DNA of 64,000 bases from DASVBE01 sp963770375 (GCA_963770375.1 CAVYPM010000007.1:124001-188000), one strand, 5' to 3'. Counted from the first letter of the stretch, positions 18,304-26,705 are shown. Made by a program: numbers and translations. Notes: generated from the letters alone by a model not told the origin.

Positions 18304-19789
18304 TCTCTGTGGCCGTGTCCGGCGCCGGGGCGGCCTCGGCGGCGAACTCGCCGGCTACCGCGGTCCGCGGCAGCAGCAGCGAGGCCAGCGCGCAGATCAG
18401 GAACGCCCCGATGACGTACGGTGCGGTCCGGCTGAACGCGGCCACGAACGTGTGCCCGCTGCCCAGGTAACCGAAGAACACCGTGCCGCCGATGGCCACG
18501 CCGATCGCGCCGCCGAGCTGCTGGGCCGTGCTGAACTGCCCGGACGCGCCGCCTGCGGCCTCGGCGGGAACCGCCGCGAGGACCACGTTCACCAGCGGGA
18601 TGACCAGGAGGGAAAGGCCCGCGCCCATGATGAGCAGGCCTGGCACGACCGGCCAGCTGCTGCCGCCGACGCCGATGTGGTGCGCGCCGACGGTGGCGAC
18701 CACGGTGCCGGCCGCCATGATGATCCCGCCGAGGACCAGCACGCTGCGGCCGTACTTCTGGGCCAGCGGCACCGCAACCGGGGCCAGCACGAAACTGCCC
18801 GCGCTGAACGCGATCGAGGTCAGCCCGGCGCGCAGCGGGGAGAAGTGCTGCCCCGCCTGCAGCCACAGCGCGAAGGCCAGGAAGTAGGCCTGCAGGCCGG
18901 CCGAGAACGCCAGCTGCACGCCGAGCCCGGCGGAGAACGCCGGGATCCGCAGCAGCCCGGGCCGCATCAGCGGGGCCACCCGCGGGCGGCGGCGGCGCTG
19001 CTCGGCCAGTCCCAGCAGGACCAGCCCGGCCAGGCCCGCGGCCAGCACCGCCCAGATCCAGGCCGGCCAGCCCAGCTGGCGGCCCTCGAGCAGCGGGTAG
19101 ACGATCGCGACCAGCGAGGCGGCCAGGCCGGCCGCGCCCAGCAGGTCCGGGCGGCGGGCGTCGCGCTCCCTGGTCTCCGGGATCAGCCAGGCGCCCGCGA
19201 TCAGCGTGACCACGGCCACCGGCACGTTCACGAAGAACACCGCGCGCCAGCTCCAGCCGAACAGGTTGGCCTCGGTCAGCAGCCCGCCGGCCAGCAGGCC
19301 CACCGCGGACGCGAAGCCGAGCGTCGCGCCGTAGATGCTGAACGCCTTGCCGCGCTCCTTAGCGTCGAACATCACCCGGAAGGTGGCCAGGACCTGCGGC
19401 GCCATGGCCGCGGCGGCAAGACCCTGGACGACCCGGCAGGCGATCAGCTGGGACGGCGAGGTGGCGAGACCCGCGCCGAGGCTGGCCGCGCCGAACACGC
19501 CGGCGCCCGCCAGGTAGATCCGCTTGCGGCCGAGCAGGTCGCCGAAGCTGCCCGCGACGATCAGCGCGGCGGCGAAGGCGAGCATGTAGCCGGAGACGGC
19601 CCATTCCAGCTGGGTCGCGCTGGCGTGCAGCTCAGCGCGGATGGTCGGCAGCGCCACGTTCACGATCGTCACGTCGATCATGTCCATCAGCGTCCCGATG
19701 ATCAGCACCGCAGCGGCCAGCCAGCGCAGCCGCGAGCCGCCCGCCTGGTCCGCCGGGCCCGCCGGTCCGGTGCGTGCCATGGTGGTCAT
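18284..19789 (-). CDS. MFS drug-efflux transporter, EmrB/QacA (DHA2) type
   Basis: A 501-residue, 14-helix proton-dependent exporter. MFS motif A and motif C features are present: SFGDLLGRKRIYLAG after helix 2, and the first helix ends with DMIDVTIVNVALPTI, the DHA2 signature. The start at ATG 19789 (MTTMARTGP) follows GAGGGG; an upstream in-frame ATG at 19843 would place the leader inside the operator region. It is divergent from a TetR-type gene that almost certainly represses it. The transported drug is unknown. Confidence 0.9.
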   Translation of the reverse strand: MTTMARTGPAGPADQAGGSRLRWLAAAVLIIGTLMDMIDVTIVNVALPTIRAELHASATQLEWAVSGYMLAFAAALIVAGSFGDLLGRKRIYLAGAGVFGAASLGAGLATSPSQLIACRVVQGLAAAAMAPQVLATFRVMFDAKERGKAFSIYGATLGFASAVGLLAGGLLTEANLFGWSWRAVFFVNVPVAVVTLIAGAWLIPETRERDARRPDLLGAAGLAASLVAIVYPLLEGRQLGWPAWIWAVLAAGLAGLVLLGLAEQRRRRPRVAPLMRPGLLRIPAFSAGLGVQLAFSAGLQAYFLAFALWLQAGQHFSPLRAGLTSIAFSAGSFVLAPVAVPLAQKYGRSVLVLGGIIMAAGTVVATVGAHHIGVGGSSWPVVPGLLIMGAGLSLLVIPLVNVVLAAVPAEAAGGASGQFSTAQQLGGAIGVAIGGTVFFGYLGSGHTFVAAFSRTAPYVIGAFLICALASLLLPRTAVAGEFAAEAAPAPDTATEIVRATN

Positions 19790-19904
19790 CTCAGTCACCC
19801 CTCGAACTGCCTTCGTTACTCGAACAACGTTCTTGACGAACACTGTTCTAGCACTCGACCCGCGTTCTAGTCAAACGGTGTTCGAGACTGGTACTGTGTT
19901 CAAG
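19790..19904. promoter_or_regulatory. divergent promoter and tandem TetR-type operators
   Basis: Two near-palindromes of one design, GAACAACGTTC (19822-19832) and GAACACTGTTC (19838-19848), lie 16 bp apart. Further GTTC half-sites are at about 19864, 19880 and 19899. On the minus strand TTGACT (19869-19874) and TAGAAC (19845-19850), 18 bp apart, make a good promoter for the pump, and its -10 overlaps the second palindrome. On the plus strand TACTGT (19892-19897) sits 7 bases before the GTG of the regulator, suggesting a leaderless mRNA. Confidence 0.65.
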
Positions 19905-20675
19905 GTGAGCACCGAGCCTGTGACCGGAACGGCGGAGGAGGAGGCAGCGGCGGCGGACGCGGACGCGGCCATCCCCGCCCCGCCCTGGCAGCGCCTGCCG
20001 GACCGGCAGACCCGCCGCCGGCGTGACCCGATCAGCCGCGAGGCCATCGTCCAGGCGGCCGTGCGGCTGCTGGACACCGAGGGCCTGGACGCCTTCAGCA
20101 TGCGGCGGGTCGCCGACGAGCTCGGCACCGGCGCCGCGTCGCTGTACTGGCATGTCGGCAGCAAGGACGGCCTGCTCGACCTGGTTATGGACCAGGTCAT
20201 CGGGGAGCAGCGGGTGCCAGAACCGGAGCCGGAGCGGTGGCCGGAGCAGATCAAGGAACTCGCCCGTCAGCAGCGGCAGATCTGCCTGCGGCACCCCTGG
20301 ATCGTGGAGGTGTCGATCGGCCGCATCCCGATGGGCCTGAACGCGCTGACCTTTTCTGAGCGGGTGCTGGCCATTCTCACGTCGGGCGGCGTCCCCGACA
20401 TGCTGGCCGTGCAGGGCTACCTGCTGATGATCTCCACCGTCAACGGCTTCATGCTGGACGAGGTCGGCGACGCCCAGCCCGGCGCGCCGGCCGGAGTCCC
20501 CCAGGAAGCCGCCGACATGGCCAGCCAGTACGTGGCCTCGCTGCCCGCGGACCGCTTCCCGAACATGGTCGCGCTGGCCCCCGAGTTCGCCCGCGCCGAC
20601 CCGGAGGAACGCTTCGAGCTGCTGCTCGACATCTTCGTCAGCGGCATCGTCAGCCGCGCCAGCGCCCCGTCCTGA
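19905..20675 (+). CDS. TetR family regulator with TetR_C-type domain
   Basis: A 256-residue repressor. The HTH is in DPISREAIVQAAVRLLDTEG and FSMRRVADELGTGAASLYWH, followed by a C-terminal ligand domain of the TetR_C_1 kind (VMDQVIGEQ..., GYLLMISTVNGFMLDE). An acidic, Ala/Glu-rich leader of about 40 residues precedes the HTH. The start was taken at GTG 19905. It is divergent from the EmrB-type pump, with tandem operators between, so it is the likely autoregulated local repressor. Confidence 0.88.
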   Translation: MSTEPVTGTAEEEAAAADADAAIPAPPWQRLPDRQTRRRRDPISREAIVQAAVRLLDTEGLDAFSMRRVADELGTGAASLYWHVGSKDGLLDLVMDQVIGEQRVPEPEPERWPEQIKELARQQRQICLRHPWIVEVSIGRIPMGLNALTFSERVLAILTSGGVPDMLAVQGYLLMISTVNGFMLDEVGDAQPGAPAGVPQEAADMASQYVASLPADRFPNMVALAPEFARADPEERFELLLDIFVSGIVSRASAPS

Positions 20676-20713
20676 CGCACGGCCGGAGTTCCCGGCGCGC
20701 CGTACCCGGGGAG

Positions 20714-20757
20714 TTGACGCCCTCCTCGCTGTAACCGAAGATGTTACAGCGAGGAGG
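20714..20757 (+). promoter_or_regulatory. Rrf2 promoter with 15-bp perfect inverted repeat
   Basis: The arms CCTCCTCGCTGTAAC (20721-20735) and GTTACAGCGAGGAGG (20743-20757) are perfect reverse complements around a 7-base centre. TTGACG (20714-20719) is a -35 with GAAGAT (20737-20742) 17 bases on, in the repeat centre. The right arm ends in the GAGGAGG ribosome-binding site of the regulator. It could act as an autoregulatory operator, as an mRNA hairpin hiding the ribosome-binding site, or both. Confidence 0.7.
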
Positions 20758-20761
20758 CCAG

Positions 20762-21196
20762 GTGGCAGCGAACAGCCGGATGACGGTGGCGGTCCATGCG
20801 CTGGCGTGGCTGGCGCTGGCGGAGCGGCGGGGACGCGGGGTGCTGACCTCGGCTGAGGTTGCGGCCAGCGTGAACACGAACCCGGTGATCATCCGGCGGT
20901 GCCTGGGTGATCTGCGGGAGGCGGGACTGGTGCGGGTGCGGCACGGGACCGGGGCGGGCTGGAGCCTGGCCCGGGCGCCGGAGGCGATCACGTTGGTGCA
21001 GGTGCACGACGCGATCGGGCCGGAGCCGCCGTTCGGGCTGCACGCCAGCGAGCCGAACCTCGAGTGCCCGGTCGGCAAGGGCATCCGGCCCGCGCTGAGC
21101 CGCGTGTACGGCGGCATCGAGCAGACGATGCGGCGGGAACTGGCCGCCATCTCCGTAGCCGACGTCCTGCGGGACACGCTGCAGGCCCGCCCGTGA
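20762..21196 (+). CDS. Rrf2 family transcriptional regulator
   Basis: A 144-residue winged-helix protein: VAVHALAWLALAERRG, TSAEVAASVNTNPVIIRRCL (recognition helix) and GAGWSLARAPEAITLVQVHD (wing). A single Cys in NLECPVG stands where cluster-binding Rrf2 members have a Cys cluster, so iron-sulfur sensing looks unlikely and a YwnA/HypR-like redox or ligand sensor is more probable. The start at GTG 20762 follows GAGGAGG. Its stop overlaps the GTG of the NIPSNAP gene. Confidence 0.87.
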   Translation: MAANSRMTVAVHALAWLALAERRGRGVLTSAEVAASVNTNPVIIRRCLGDLREAGLVRVRHGTGAGWSLARAPEAITLVQVHDAIGPEPPFGLHASEPNLECPVGKGIRPALSRVYGGIEQTMRRELAAISVADVLRDTLQARP

Positions 21197-21906
21197 GCAC
21201 GCTGCGCTACCCGGTTGTCGAGCTGCGCCAGTACACGCTGCGGCCCGGCCAGCGTGACGTGCTGATCGGCCTGTTCGACCGGGAGTTCGTCGAGAGCCAG
21301 GAAGCCGCCGGCATGGCGATCGTGGGCCAGTTCCGCGACCTGGACGACCCGGACCGGTTCGTGTGGATCCGGGGCTTCGCCAGCATGCCGGCCCGGGCCA
21401 CCGCCCTGGCCAGCTTCTACGGCGGCCCGGTCTGGAAGCAGCACGCCGCCGCGGCCAACGCGACGATGATTGACTCGGACAACGTCCTCCTGCTGCGCCC
21501 CGCCACCGCCCAGGCAGGCTTCCCGGCACCCACCGCGCCGCGCCCCCCGGCCAGCCACCAGGCAACCGCCGCGCCGTCCTGCCTGCTGGTCACGCTCTAC
21601 CACCGCGACCGCCCCTTCGACGCGGCCTTCACCACGTTCTTCGAGAGCGAGGCCCGCCCGCTCCTCGCCGCAGCCGGCGCCACTCCCCTGGCCTGGTTCC
21701 AGACCGAGTACGCCGAGAACACGTTTCCCGCGCTGCCCGTCCGCACCGGGGAGCACGTCTTCGCCTGGTTCGCCCGCTTTCCCAGCCCGGACCATCTCAG
21801 TGCCCATCTCCGCGCGCCCGTGTCCTCCCCCGCCCTCGAAGGGATGATCACCGGCGAGCCCCAGCGGCTGCGGCTGGCGCCGACCAGCCGGTCGCTGCTG
21901 CGCTAG
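21193..21906 (+). CDS. NIPSNAP family protein
   Basis: A 237-residue cytoplasmic protein with a NIPSNAP/dimeric alpha-beta barrel domain. VELRQYTLRPGQRDVLIGLF and FVWIRGFASMPARATALASF are the hallmark segments, and the second half (ACLLVTLYH... to HVFAWFARFPSPDHLSAHL) looks like a degenerate second copy of the fold. Role unknown; such proteins are often stress-associated. GTGA start/stop overlap with the Rrf2 gene implies one mRNA and shared control. Confidence 0.85.
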   Translation: MSTLRYPVVELRQYTLRPGQRDVLIGLFDREFVESQEAAGMAIVGQFRDLDDPDRFVWIRGFASMPARATALASFYGGPVWKQHAAAANATMIDSDNVLLLRPATAQAGFPAPTAPRPPASHQATAAPSCLLVTLYHRDRPFDAAFTTFFESEARPLLAAAGATPLAWFQTEYAENTFPALPVRTGEHVFAWFARFPSPDHLSAHLRAPVSSPALEGMITGEPQRLRLAPTSRSLLR

Positions 21907-21965
21907 CCGGGGCGCGAGCCTGGTAACGCCCGGCGCCGCACCCCAGCGGGCGGGGCTTTCCCCCG

Positions 21966-22012
21966 TTGACCCCCCGCCGCGGAATGGTTAGCGTCCACTA
22001 GAACTTGTTCCA
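21966..22012 (+). promoter_or_regulatory. promoter with KstR-type operator
   Basis: TTGACC (21966-21971) and TAGCGT (21989-21994) with a 17-base spacer make a good promoter. Immediately downstream, TAGAACTTGTTCCA (21999-22012) fits the consensus TnnAACnnGTTnnA known for the TetR-family steroid-catabolism repressor KstR of mycobacteria and rhodococci. Its position over the transcription start suits repression. It controls the APH-like/DUF7064 pair. No kstR gene lies in the window, so the regulator is inferred. Confidence 0.6.
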
Positions 22013-22044
22013 CTTTTCACCTGACGGCCGCCCGGAGGCAGCCC

Positions 22045-23190
22045 ATGACGGCATCAGCGGAAGACCGGGCGCCGGGCGAGCGGGTCAAGATGACCGTCAG
22101 CGAGCGGAGCATCGGCTCGCTCGGCACGGCCCTGGAAAACTGGCTGGCCGGCCGCCTGGACAGCCCGCAGGACCTCGCGGTGAGCGAGATCCGGACCCCG
22201 AGCAACGGCCTGTCCAGCACGTCCGTGCTGTTCGAGGCGTCCTGGCTCAGCCAGAAAGGCACCCGCACCACGGCCGCCTACGTCGCCCGGCTGGCCCCCG
22301 AGGACAGCGCCGTCCCGGTCTTCCCCAGCTACGATCTGTCCGCCCAGTTCGAGGTCATCGGCGAGGTCGCCAGACGCAGCCAGGTCCCGGTCCCCCGGCT
22401 CCGCTGGAACGAGCCGGACGGCGGCCCGCTCGGCACGCCGTTCTTCGTCATGGACCAGATCGACGGCCGCGTCCCGATGGACAACCCGCCGTACGTGTTC
22501 GGCGGCTGGCTGCTCGACGCCACCCCGCAGGAGCGCGCCGAACTCCAGCAGCAGAGCATCGCGATCCTGGCCGGCCTGCACGCGATCCCAGAACCGCACA
22601 GCGCATTCAGGGTCATCAGCCCGCCCAAGGGCCAGAACTCACTCCGGGCCCACGTCGCCGGCCAGGCCGCCTACTACGACTGGGCCCTCAAGGACGACGG
22701 CTTCCGCATCCCGATCATCGAGCGCGGCCTGCAATGGCTGGAGGACAACTGGCCGGACGACCCCGGCCCCGACGTCCTCTGCTGGGGTGACGCGCGCATC
22801 GGCAACGTCATCTACCAGGGCTTCCAGCCCGCCGCCGTGCTCGACTGGGAGATGGCCGCGATCTGCCCGCGCGAGCTGGACCTGGGCTGGTTCGTGTTCC
22901 TGCACCGGTTCTTCCAGGACATCGCGGAGTTCTTCGAGGTCCCCGGCCTGCCCGACTTCCTGCGGCGGTCCGAGGTCGAGCGGTACTACCAGGACCTGAC
23001 CGGCTGGGCGCCGCGGTACATGGACTTCTACCTGACCTACGCGGCGATCCGGCACGCGATCGTCATGGCCAGGATCAAGCGCCGCATGATCCACTTTGGT
23101 GAGGACCAGGTGCCCGACGACCCCGACGACTACGTGCTGCACCGGGCGAGCCTGGACAAGCTGCTGGCCGGAACCTACGGATGGGACTGA
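22045..23190 (+). CDS. phosphotransferase (APH/choline-kinase fold) family protein
   Basis: A 381-residue kinase-fold protein related to aminoglycoside phosphotransferases and ACAD10-type acyl-group kinases. The Brenner motif reads VLCWGDARIGNVIY near residue 247, with Trp replacing the usual His, followed by AVLDWEMAAICPRELDLGW (the metal-binding Asp). ATG 22045 follows CGGAGG. This WGDARIGN form is common in lipid/steroid-type gene sets rather than drug-resistance enzymes. It overlaps the next gene by 10 bases. Hydroxyacyl or sterol-like phosphorylation is a plausible guess only. Confidence 0.85.
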   Translation: MTASAEDRAPGERVKMTVSERSIGSLGTALENWLAGRLDSPQDLAVSEIRTPSNGLSSTSVLFEASWLSQKGTRTTAAYVARLAPEDSAVPVFPSYDLSAQFEVIGEVARRSQVPVPRLRWNEPDGGPLGTPFFVMDQIDGRVPMDNPPYVFGGWLLDATPQERAELQQQSIAILAGLHAIPEPHSAFRVISPPKGQNSLRAHVAGQAAYYDWALKDDGFRIPIIERGLQWLEDNWPDDPGPDVLCWGDARIGNVIYQGFQPAAVLDWEMAAICPRELDLGWFVFLHRFFQDIAEFFEVPGLPDFLRRSEVERYYQDLTGWAPRYMDFYLTYAAIRHAIVMARIKRRMIHFGEDQVPDDPDDYVLHRASLDKLLAGTYGWD

Positions 23191-24302
23191 CCACGACCAT
23201 GCCAAGCCCCCTGGACGAGTACCCGGTACACCAGACCCCGCTGCCGATGGACCGGGTCGCCACCAGCGACCGCAACTTCTACGACCGCTGCTACCTGAAC
23301 CTTTACGACCAGTCCGGCGACGTGTTCATGGTCACCGGCCTCGGGGTCTACCCCAACCTCGGCGTCATCGACGCCTACGCGGCCGCGCGCACCGGCGACC
23401 AGGTCCACAGCGTCCGGTTCTCCGACGCGCTCGGCGAACGCTCGCTCGACCAGCAGGTCGGCGGCTACCGGATCGACGTCGCCGAGCCCCTCAGGCAACT
23501 CGACCTGCACTGCCAGTCCCCCGACGGCAGCCTGGACTTCGACCTGCACTGGACCGCGGCGTTCCCGGCGGTCCAGGAGGAACCGCACCTGCTGCTGGCC
23601 GGCCGCCGCCCCATCCTCGACGCATCCCGGTTCTGCCAGGTGGGCCGCTGGAGCGGCCAGCTGAAGGTCGGCGGCCGGGAGTTCACGGTCACCCCGGACG
23701 AGTTCGGCGGCGCCCGGGACCGCTCCTGGGGCATCCGGCCGTCCGGCGAGCCCGACCCGCCGGGCCGCTCCGCCGACGAGACCCCGCAGGGCTTCTGGTG
23801 GCTGTACGCCCCGCTCCAGTTCGGGTCCTGCGCGGTGATCATCATCATGCAGGAGAACCCGGACGGCTTCCGCACGGTCAACGACGCCCGCCGGGTCTTC
23901 ACGGACGGCCGCGTCGAGCAGCTGGGCTGGCCCCGGCACGAGATCCGCTACCGGTCCGGCAGCCGGCATCCGGAAGGCGCCCGGATCGAGCTCACCGACC
24001 CCGCGGGCAAGCCGCTGAAGCTGGAACTGGAGACCGTCACCTCGGTCCCGCTGCACGTCGGCGCGGGCTACAGCGGCGACCCCGACTGGTCACACGGCCG
24101 CTGGATGGGCAAAGGCTGGAGCGCGACTACCGTCTACGACCTGACCGACCCGGCCGTCGCGGGCCGGATCCCGTGGGGCGTGACCGACCACCTGGCCCGG
24201 GCCCGGCTCGACGGCGAGGAGGGCTGGGGGCTGTTCGAGCACGCGAGCCTGGGCCGCCACGACCCGACCGGTTTCGCCGACTGGTCGTCCGTCGCGCCCT
24301 GA
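23181..24302 (+). CDS. DUF7064/DUF7065 domain protein
   Basis: A 373-residue soluble protein with no signal peptide. Characteristic segments are NFYDRCYLNLYDQSGDVFMV, FDLHWTAAFPAVQEEPHLLL, DRSWGIRP and a C-terminal GWSATTVYDLTDPAVAGRIP. The fold is beta-rich and resembles lipocalin-like/AttH-type domains associated with lipid or terpenoid handling. It is translationally coupled to the APH-fold gene and shares its KstR-like operator, so the two probably act on one substrate. Reaction unknown. Confidence 0.75.
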   Translation: MGLTTTMPSPLDEYPVHQTPLPMDRVATSDRNFYDRCYLNLYDQSGDVFMVTGLGVYPNLGVIDAYAAARTGDQVHSVRFSDALGERSLDQQVGGYRIDVAEPLRQLDLHCQSPDGSLDFDLHWTAAFPAVQEEPHLLLAGRRPILDASRFCQVGRWSGQLKVGGREFTVTPDEFGGARDRSWGIRPSGEPDPPGRSADETPQGFWWLYAPLQFGSCAVIIIMQENPDGFRTVNDARRVFTDGRVEQLGWPRHEIRYRSGSRHPEGARIELTDPAGKPLKLELETVTSVPLHVGAGYSGDPDWSHGRWMGKGWSATTVYDLTDPAVAGRIPWGVTDHLARARLDGEEGWGLFEHASLGRHDPTGFADWSSVAP

Positions 24303-24411
24303 CCGCCACACCAGCCACCCAGCCATCCGTATCCCTAAAATTTAGGATTACGGCTCGTCGTGCTGCACCCCGGTGCCCAACGGCAGTGCCGCTGCGGGGG
24401 TGCAGCGGTAC
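24303..24411. terminator. terminator region between convergent genes
   Basis: GCTGCACCCC (24362-24371) pairs perfectly with GGGGTGCAGC (24397-24406), a 10-bp stem with a 25-base loop. Upstream, CCTAAAATTTAGG (24334-24346) is an unusual A+T-rich palindrome in this DNA. Together they can stop transcription from both sides. Confidence 0.6.
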
Positions 24412-26133
24412 TCACGGGACCCAGAAGGCGATCTCCCGCTGGGCGGCACCGGCCGTGAAGTACTTGTCCTGCCACGTGTCGTCGTCTTCGAGGCCCGCCC
24501 AGGTGGGCGCGGCATCCCCGGTCGCGGCGGTGGCCGGCAGCTGCCCTTTTTCCGCCTCGCGCTGGTAGTACCGCCAGCGGTACTGGTTGTAGACGCCCAT
24601 GATGTAGACGGCGTAGGCCTCGGCCAGCTTCGGCTGGCCGTCGATGATCATGAGGTTGTCGTCGTTCTTCCCTGACGCCTTCGGGCCCATGTTGTGCGAC
24701 CCGGTCATGACACAGGGGTTCGGGCCGAACGGGTCCACCACGATGGTCTTGCTGTGCACCATCACCAGGGAGTAGCTGAGCTCCTTGAGCCAGAACGCGA
24801 AGTCGCTGTCCACCGCCGCGGGCAGCACGACATCGATGTCGGCCTGGGTGAGCTCACCGCGGTGCAGCAGCCCGATCACGGGGTGCTTGGTGGTGCCGGG
24901 ATCCTGGTTGACCACGCCGTGGATGTGCAGCTGCGGGTCGAACGTGGGCGAAGCGCTGGACGTCCGCTCCACGATGTCGTTCAGCAGCGTGCCGACCGGG
25001 CCGGGGTTGAACATCAGGAACAGGATCCCTTGCGTGGCCGCGTTGATCCGCTCCCGGGCCGACTCCAGGTCGATGGTGCCGCGCACCGGCGCGAACCACA
25101 CCTGGGCCGCGGCCGGCCCGGCGGCGGCCGGCGGGGCGGCAGCGGCCGGCGCTGCGAGCATCATCTGCCGGGTGACGTCGTTCCCGGTGAACAGCCCGTC
25201 CGGGTAGTCGTTTCCCGCGCTGACCAGCAGGTCCCACTCGCTGCGGTACCAGCCGGCGATCTCTGCGCTCTCGACCAGGATCGCGTTGTTCGACTGGGTG
25301 CACAGCCCGGTCATCGTCCAGTTGGTGCTGCCCGTCCAGACCGCGACCGGGCCGGTCTGGTCCGACACGACCAGGAATTTGTTGTGCGCGAAATGGCTGG
25401 ACGAGACCAGCCGGTCGTGCACGTCGACGTTCTTGCCGCGCAGGGCCGTGCGGGCGGCGCTGTTCTCATCGGGCTGATCCGCGCCGTTGGCCAGGATCAC
25501 GTGCGCCCGCGGGCCGAAGGCCTGCAGCGCCTCGATCAGCTGCGGGTCGTCCAGCTCGAACAGCGCGGCGTGGATCTCGCCGCCCGACGCGAGCGCGTCG
25601 CTCAGCAGCCGGGGCAGCTGCCAGAGCACGGATCCGCCCAGGAAGCTCCTGATCCGGTCCCCCGGTGTGCTGATGGCCTGGGTCAGCGCCGGGCGCGCCG
25701 GGCCGCCCCGGTCCCGCAGCGCCCGGGACAGCCATTGCGTGGCCACGACGCCGCGGTTGAAGAAAGCGCTGATGCCGTCGCCCGCGTCCGGGCCGACGGT
25801 CACCGGGTCGCTCCAGCCGGTCGCGTTCGCGGGGTCCTCGGTGAGATGGTCCTTGTCCCCGGTCAGCGGCACGGCCTGGTAGCTGACCTCGTCCCGCGGC
25901 GGGTCGTAGTCGGACCACATGAACCGCTGAATCGGCCAGTCCGTGCTGGGCTGTTTGGTGCCCGATGGTGCGGTATCGCCCGCGAAGCCCACCCAGGTGT
26001 CCAGCACGGTCACGTCCCCCGAGGACGACAATCTTCGCTTCAGGGCGAATCCCCGGCAGCCGGGAATCGGCGCATCCAGCTTCCAGGCGATAAATACGTG
26101 ATCCGAGTTAACGTACGCGCGGATAGCGGCCAT
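24412..26133 (-). CDS. phospholipase D-like protein with two HKD motifs
   Basis: A 573-residue PLD-superfamily protein. Second motif: HSKTIVVD then MTGSHNMG (canonical HxKxxxxD). First motif: HNKFLVVSD then WTGSTNWT, where Ser holds the usual Asp position and Asp follows one residue later. The first 150 residues include a fibronectin-like start (MAAIRAYVNSDHVFIAWKLD). No signal peptide is visible, so it appears cytosolic, unlike secreted PLDs. The start was taken at ATG 26133; the frame remains open to 26205. Phosphodiester hydrolysis is likely; lipid or nucleic-acid substrate cannot be chosen. Confidence 0.82.
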   Translation of the reverse strand: MAAIRAYVNSDHVFIAWKLDAPIPGCRGFALKRRLSSSGDVTVLDTWVGFAGDTAPSGTKQPSTDWPIQRFMWSDYDPPRDEVSYQAVPLTGDKDHLTEDPANATGWSDPVTVGPDAGDGISAFFNRGVVATQWLSRALRDRGGPARPALTQAISTPGDRIRSFLGGSVLWQLPRLLSDALASGGEIHAALFELDDPQLIEALQAFGPRAHVILANGADQPDENSAARTALRGKNVDVHDRLVSSSHFAHNKFLVVSDQTGPVAVWTGSTNWTMTGLCTQSNNAILVESAEIAGWYRSEWDLLVSAGNDYPDGLFTGNDVTRQMMLAAPAAAAPPAAAGPAAAQVWFAPVRGTIDLESARERINAATQGILFLMFNPGPVGTLLNDIVERTSSASPTFDPQLHIHGVVNQDPGTTKHPVIGLLHRGELTQADIDVVLPAAVDSDFAFWLKELSYSLVMVHSKTIVVDPFGPNPCVMTGSHNMGPKASGKNDDNLMIIDGQPKLAEAYAVYIMGVYNQYRWRYYQREAEKGQLPATAATGDAAPTWAGLEDDDTWQDKYFTAGAAQREIAFWVP

Positions 26134-26276
26134 CCCGTGATGCTGGTGGCGCCGGCGCCGGCAGTCAAGCCCCCGCGGGGGCCGCCGGACGTCCGTCACC
26201 TGCACGGAATCCAGACCGGGCTCCCGCTGTTGGGACGGCTGAAATGTCAGGGAAACGGATATCGCAAGGGCGTGAG

Positions 26277-26705
26277 ATGAGCAACCCCAATAACTGGAAC
26301 GAGAAGGTCATCGCCGATTTCCGCGCTAATGACGGGCGGGTCGGCGGCCCGTTCGAAGGCGCGCCGATGGTCCTGGTGCACCATCGCGGCCGGCGGACCG
26401 GGCACGAGTACGTCAACCCGATGATGTACCTGCCCAGCGAGCGCGGCGACGGGGCGATCTACGTGTTCGCCTCCAAGGGCGGCGCGCCGACGAACCCGGA
26501 CTGGTACTACAACCTGACCGCCGCGGGCGCGGGCTCGGTCGAGCTGGGCACCGGCACCTTCCCGGTCAGCGTCCGCGAGCTCCACGGCGAGGAGCACGAC
26601 CGGATCTACGCCGAGCAGGCCCGCCGCTACCCCGGCTTCGCCGAGTACGCGGAGAAGACCGCCGGAGTGCGGACGATCCCGGTGCTGGAGCTGACCCCGG
26701 CCTAA
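26277..26705 (+). CDS. nitroreductase/deazaflavin (F420)-dependent oxidoreductase family protein
   Basis: A 142-residue split-barrel protein of the Ddn/DUF385 type. Signatures are MVLVHHRGRRTGHEYVNPMM (cofactor-binding turn), FASKGGAPTNPDWYYNL and the C-terminal RTIPVLELTP. Members bind F420 and reduce quinones or nitro compounds at the membrane. ATG 26277 is preceded by AAGGG; a longer frame from 26244 has no ribosome-binding site. Monocistronic. Confidence 0.9.
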   Translation: MSNPNNWNEKVIADFRANDGRVGGPFEGAPMVLVHHRGRRTGHEYVNPMMYLPSERGDGAIYVFASKGGAPTNPDWYYNLTAAGAGSVELGTGTFPVSVRELHGEEHDRIYAEQARRYPGFAEYAEKTAGVRTIPVLELTPA

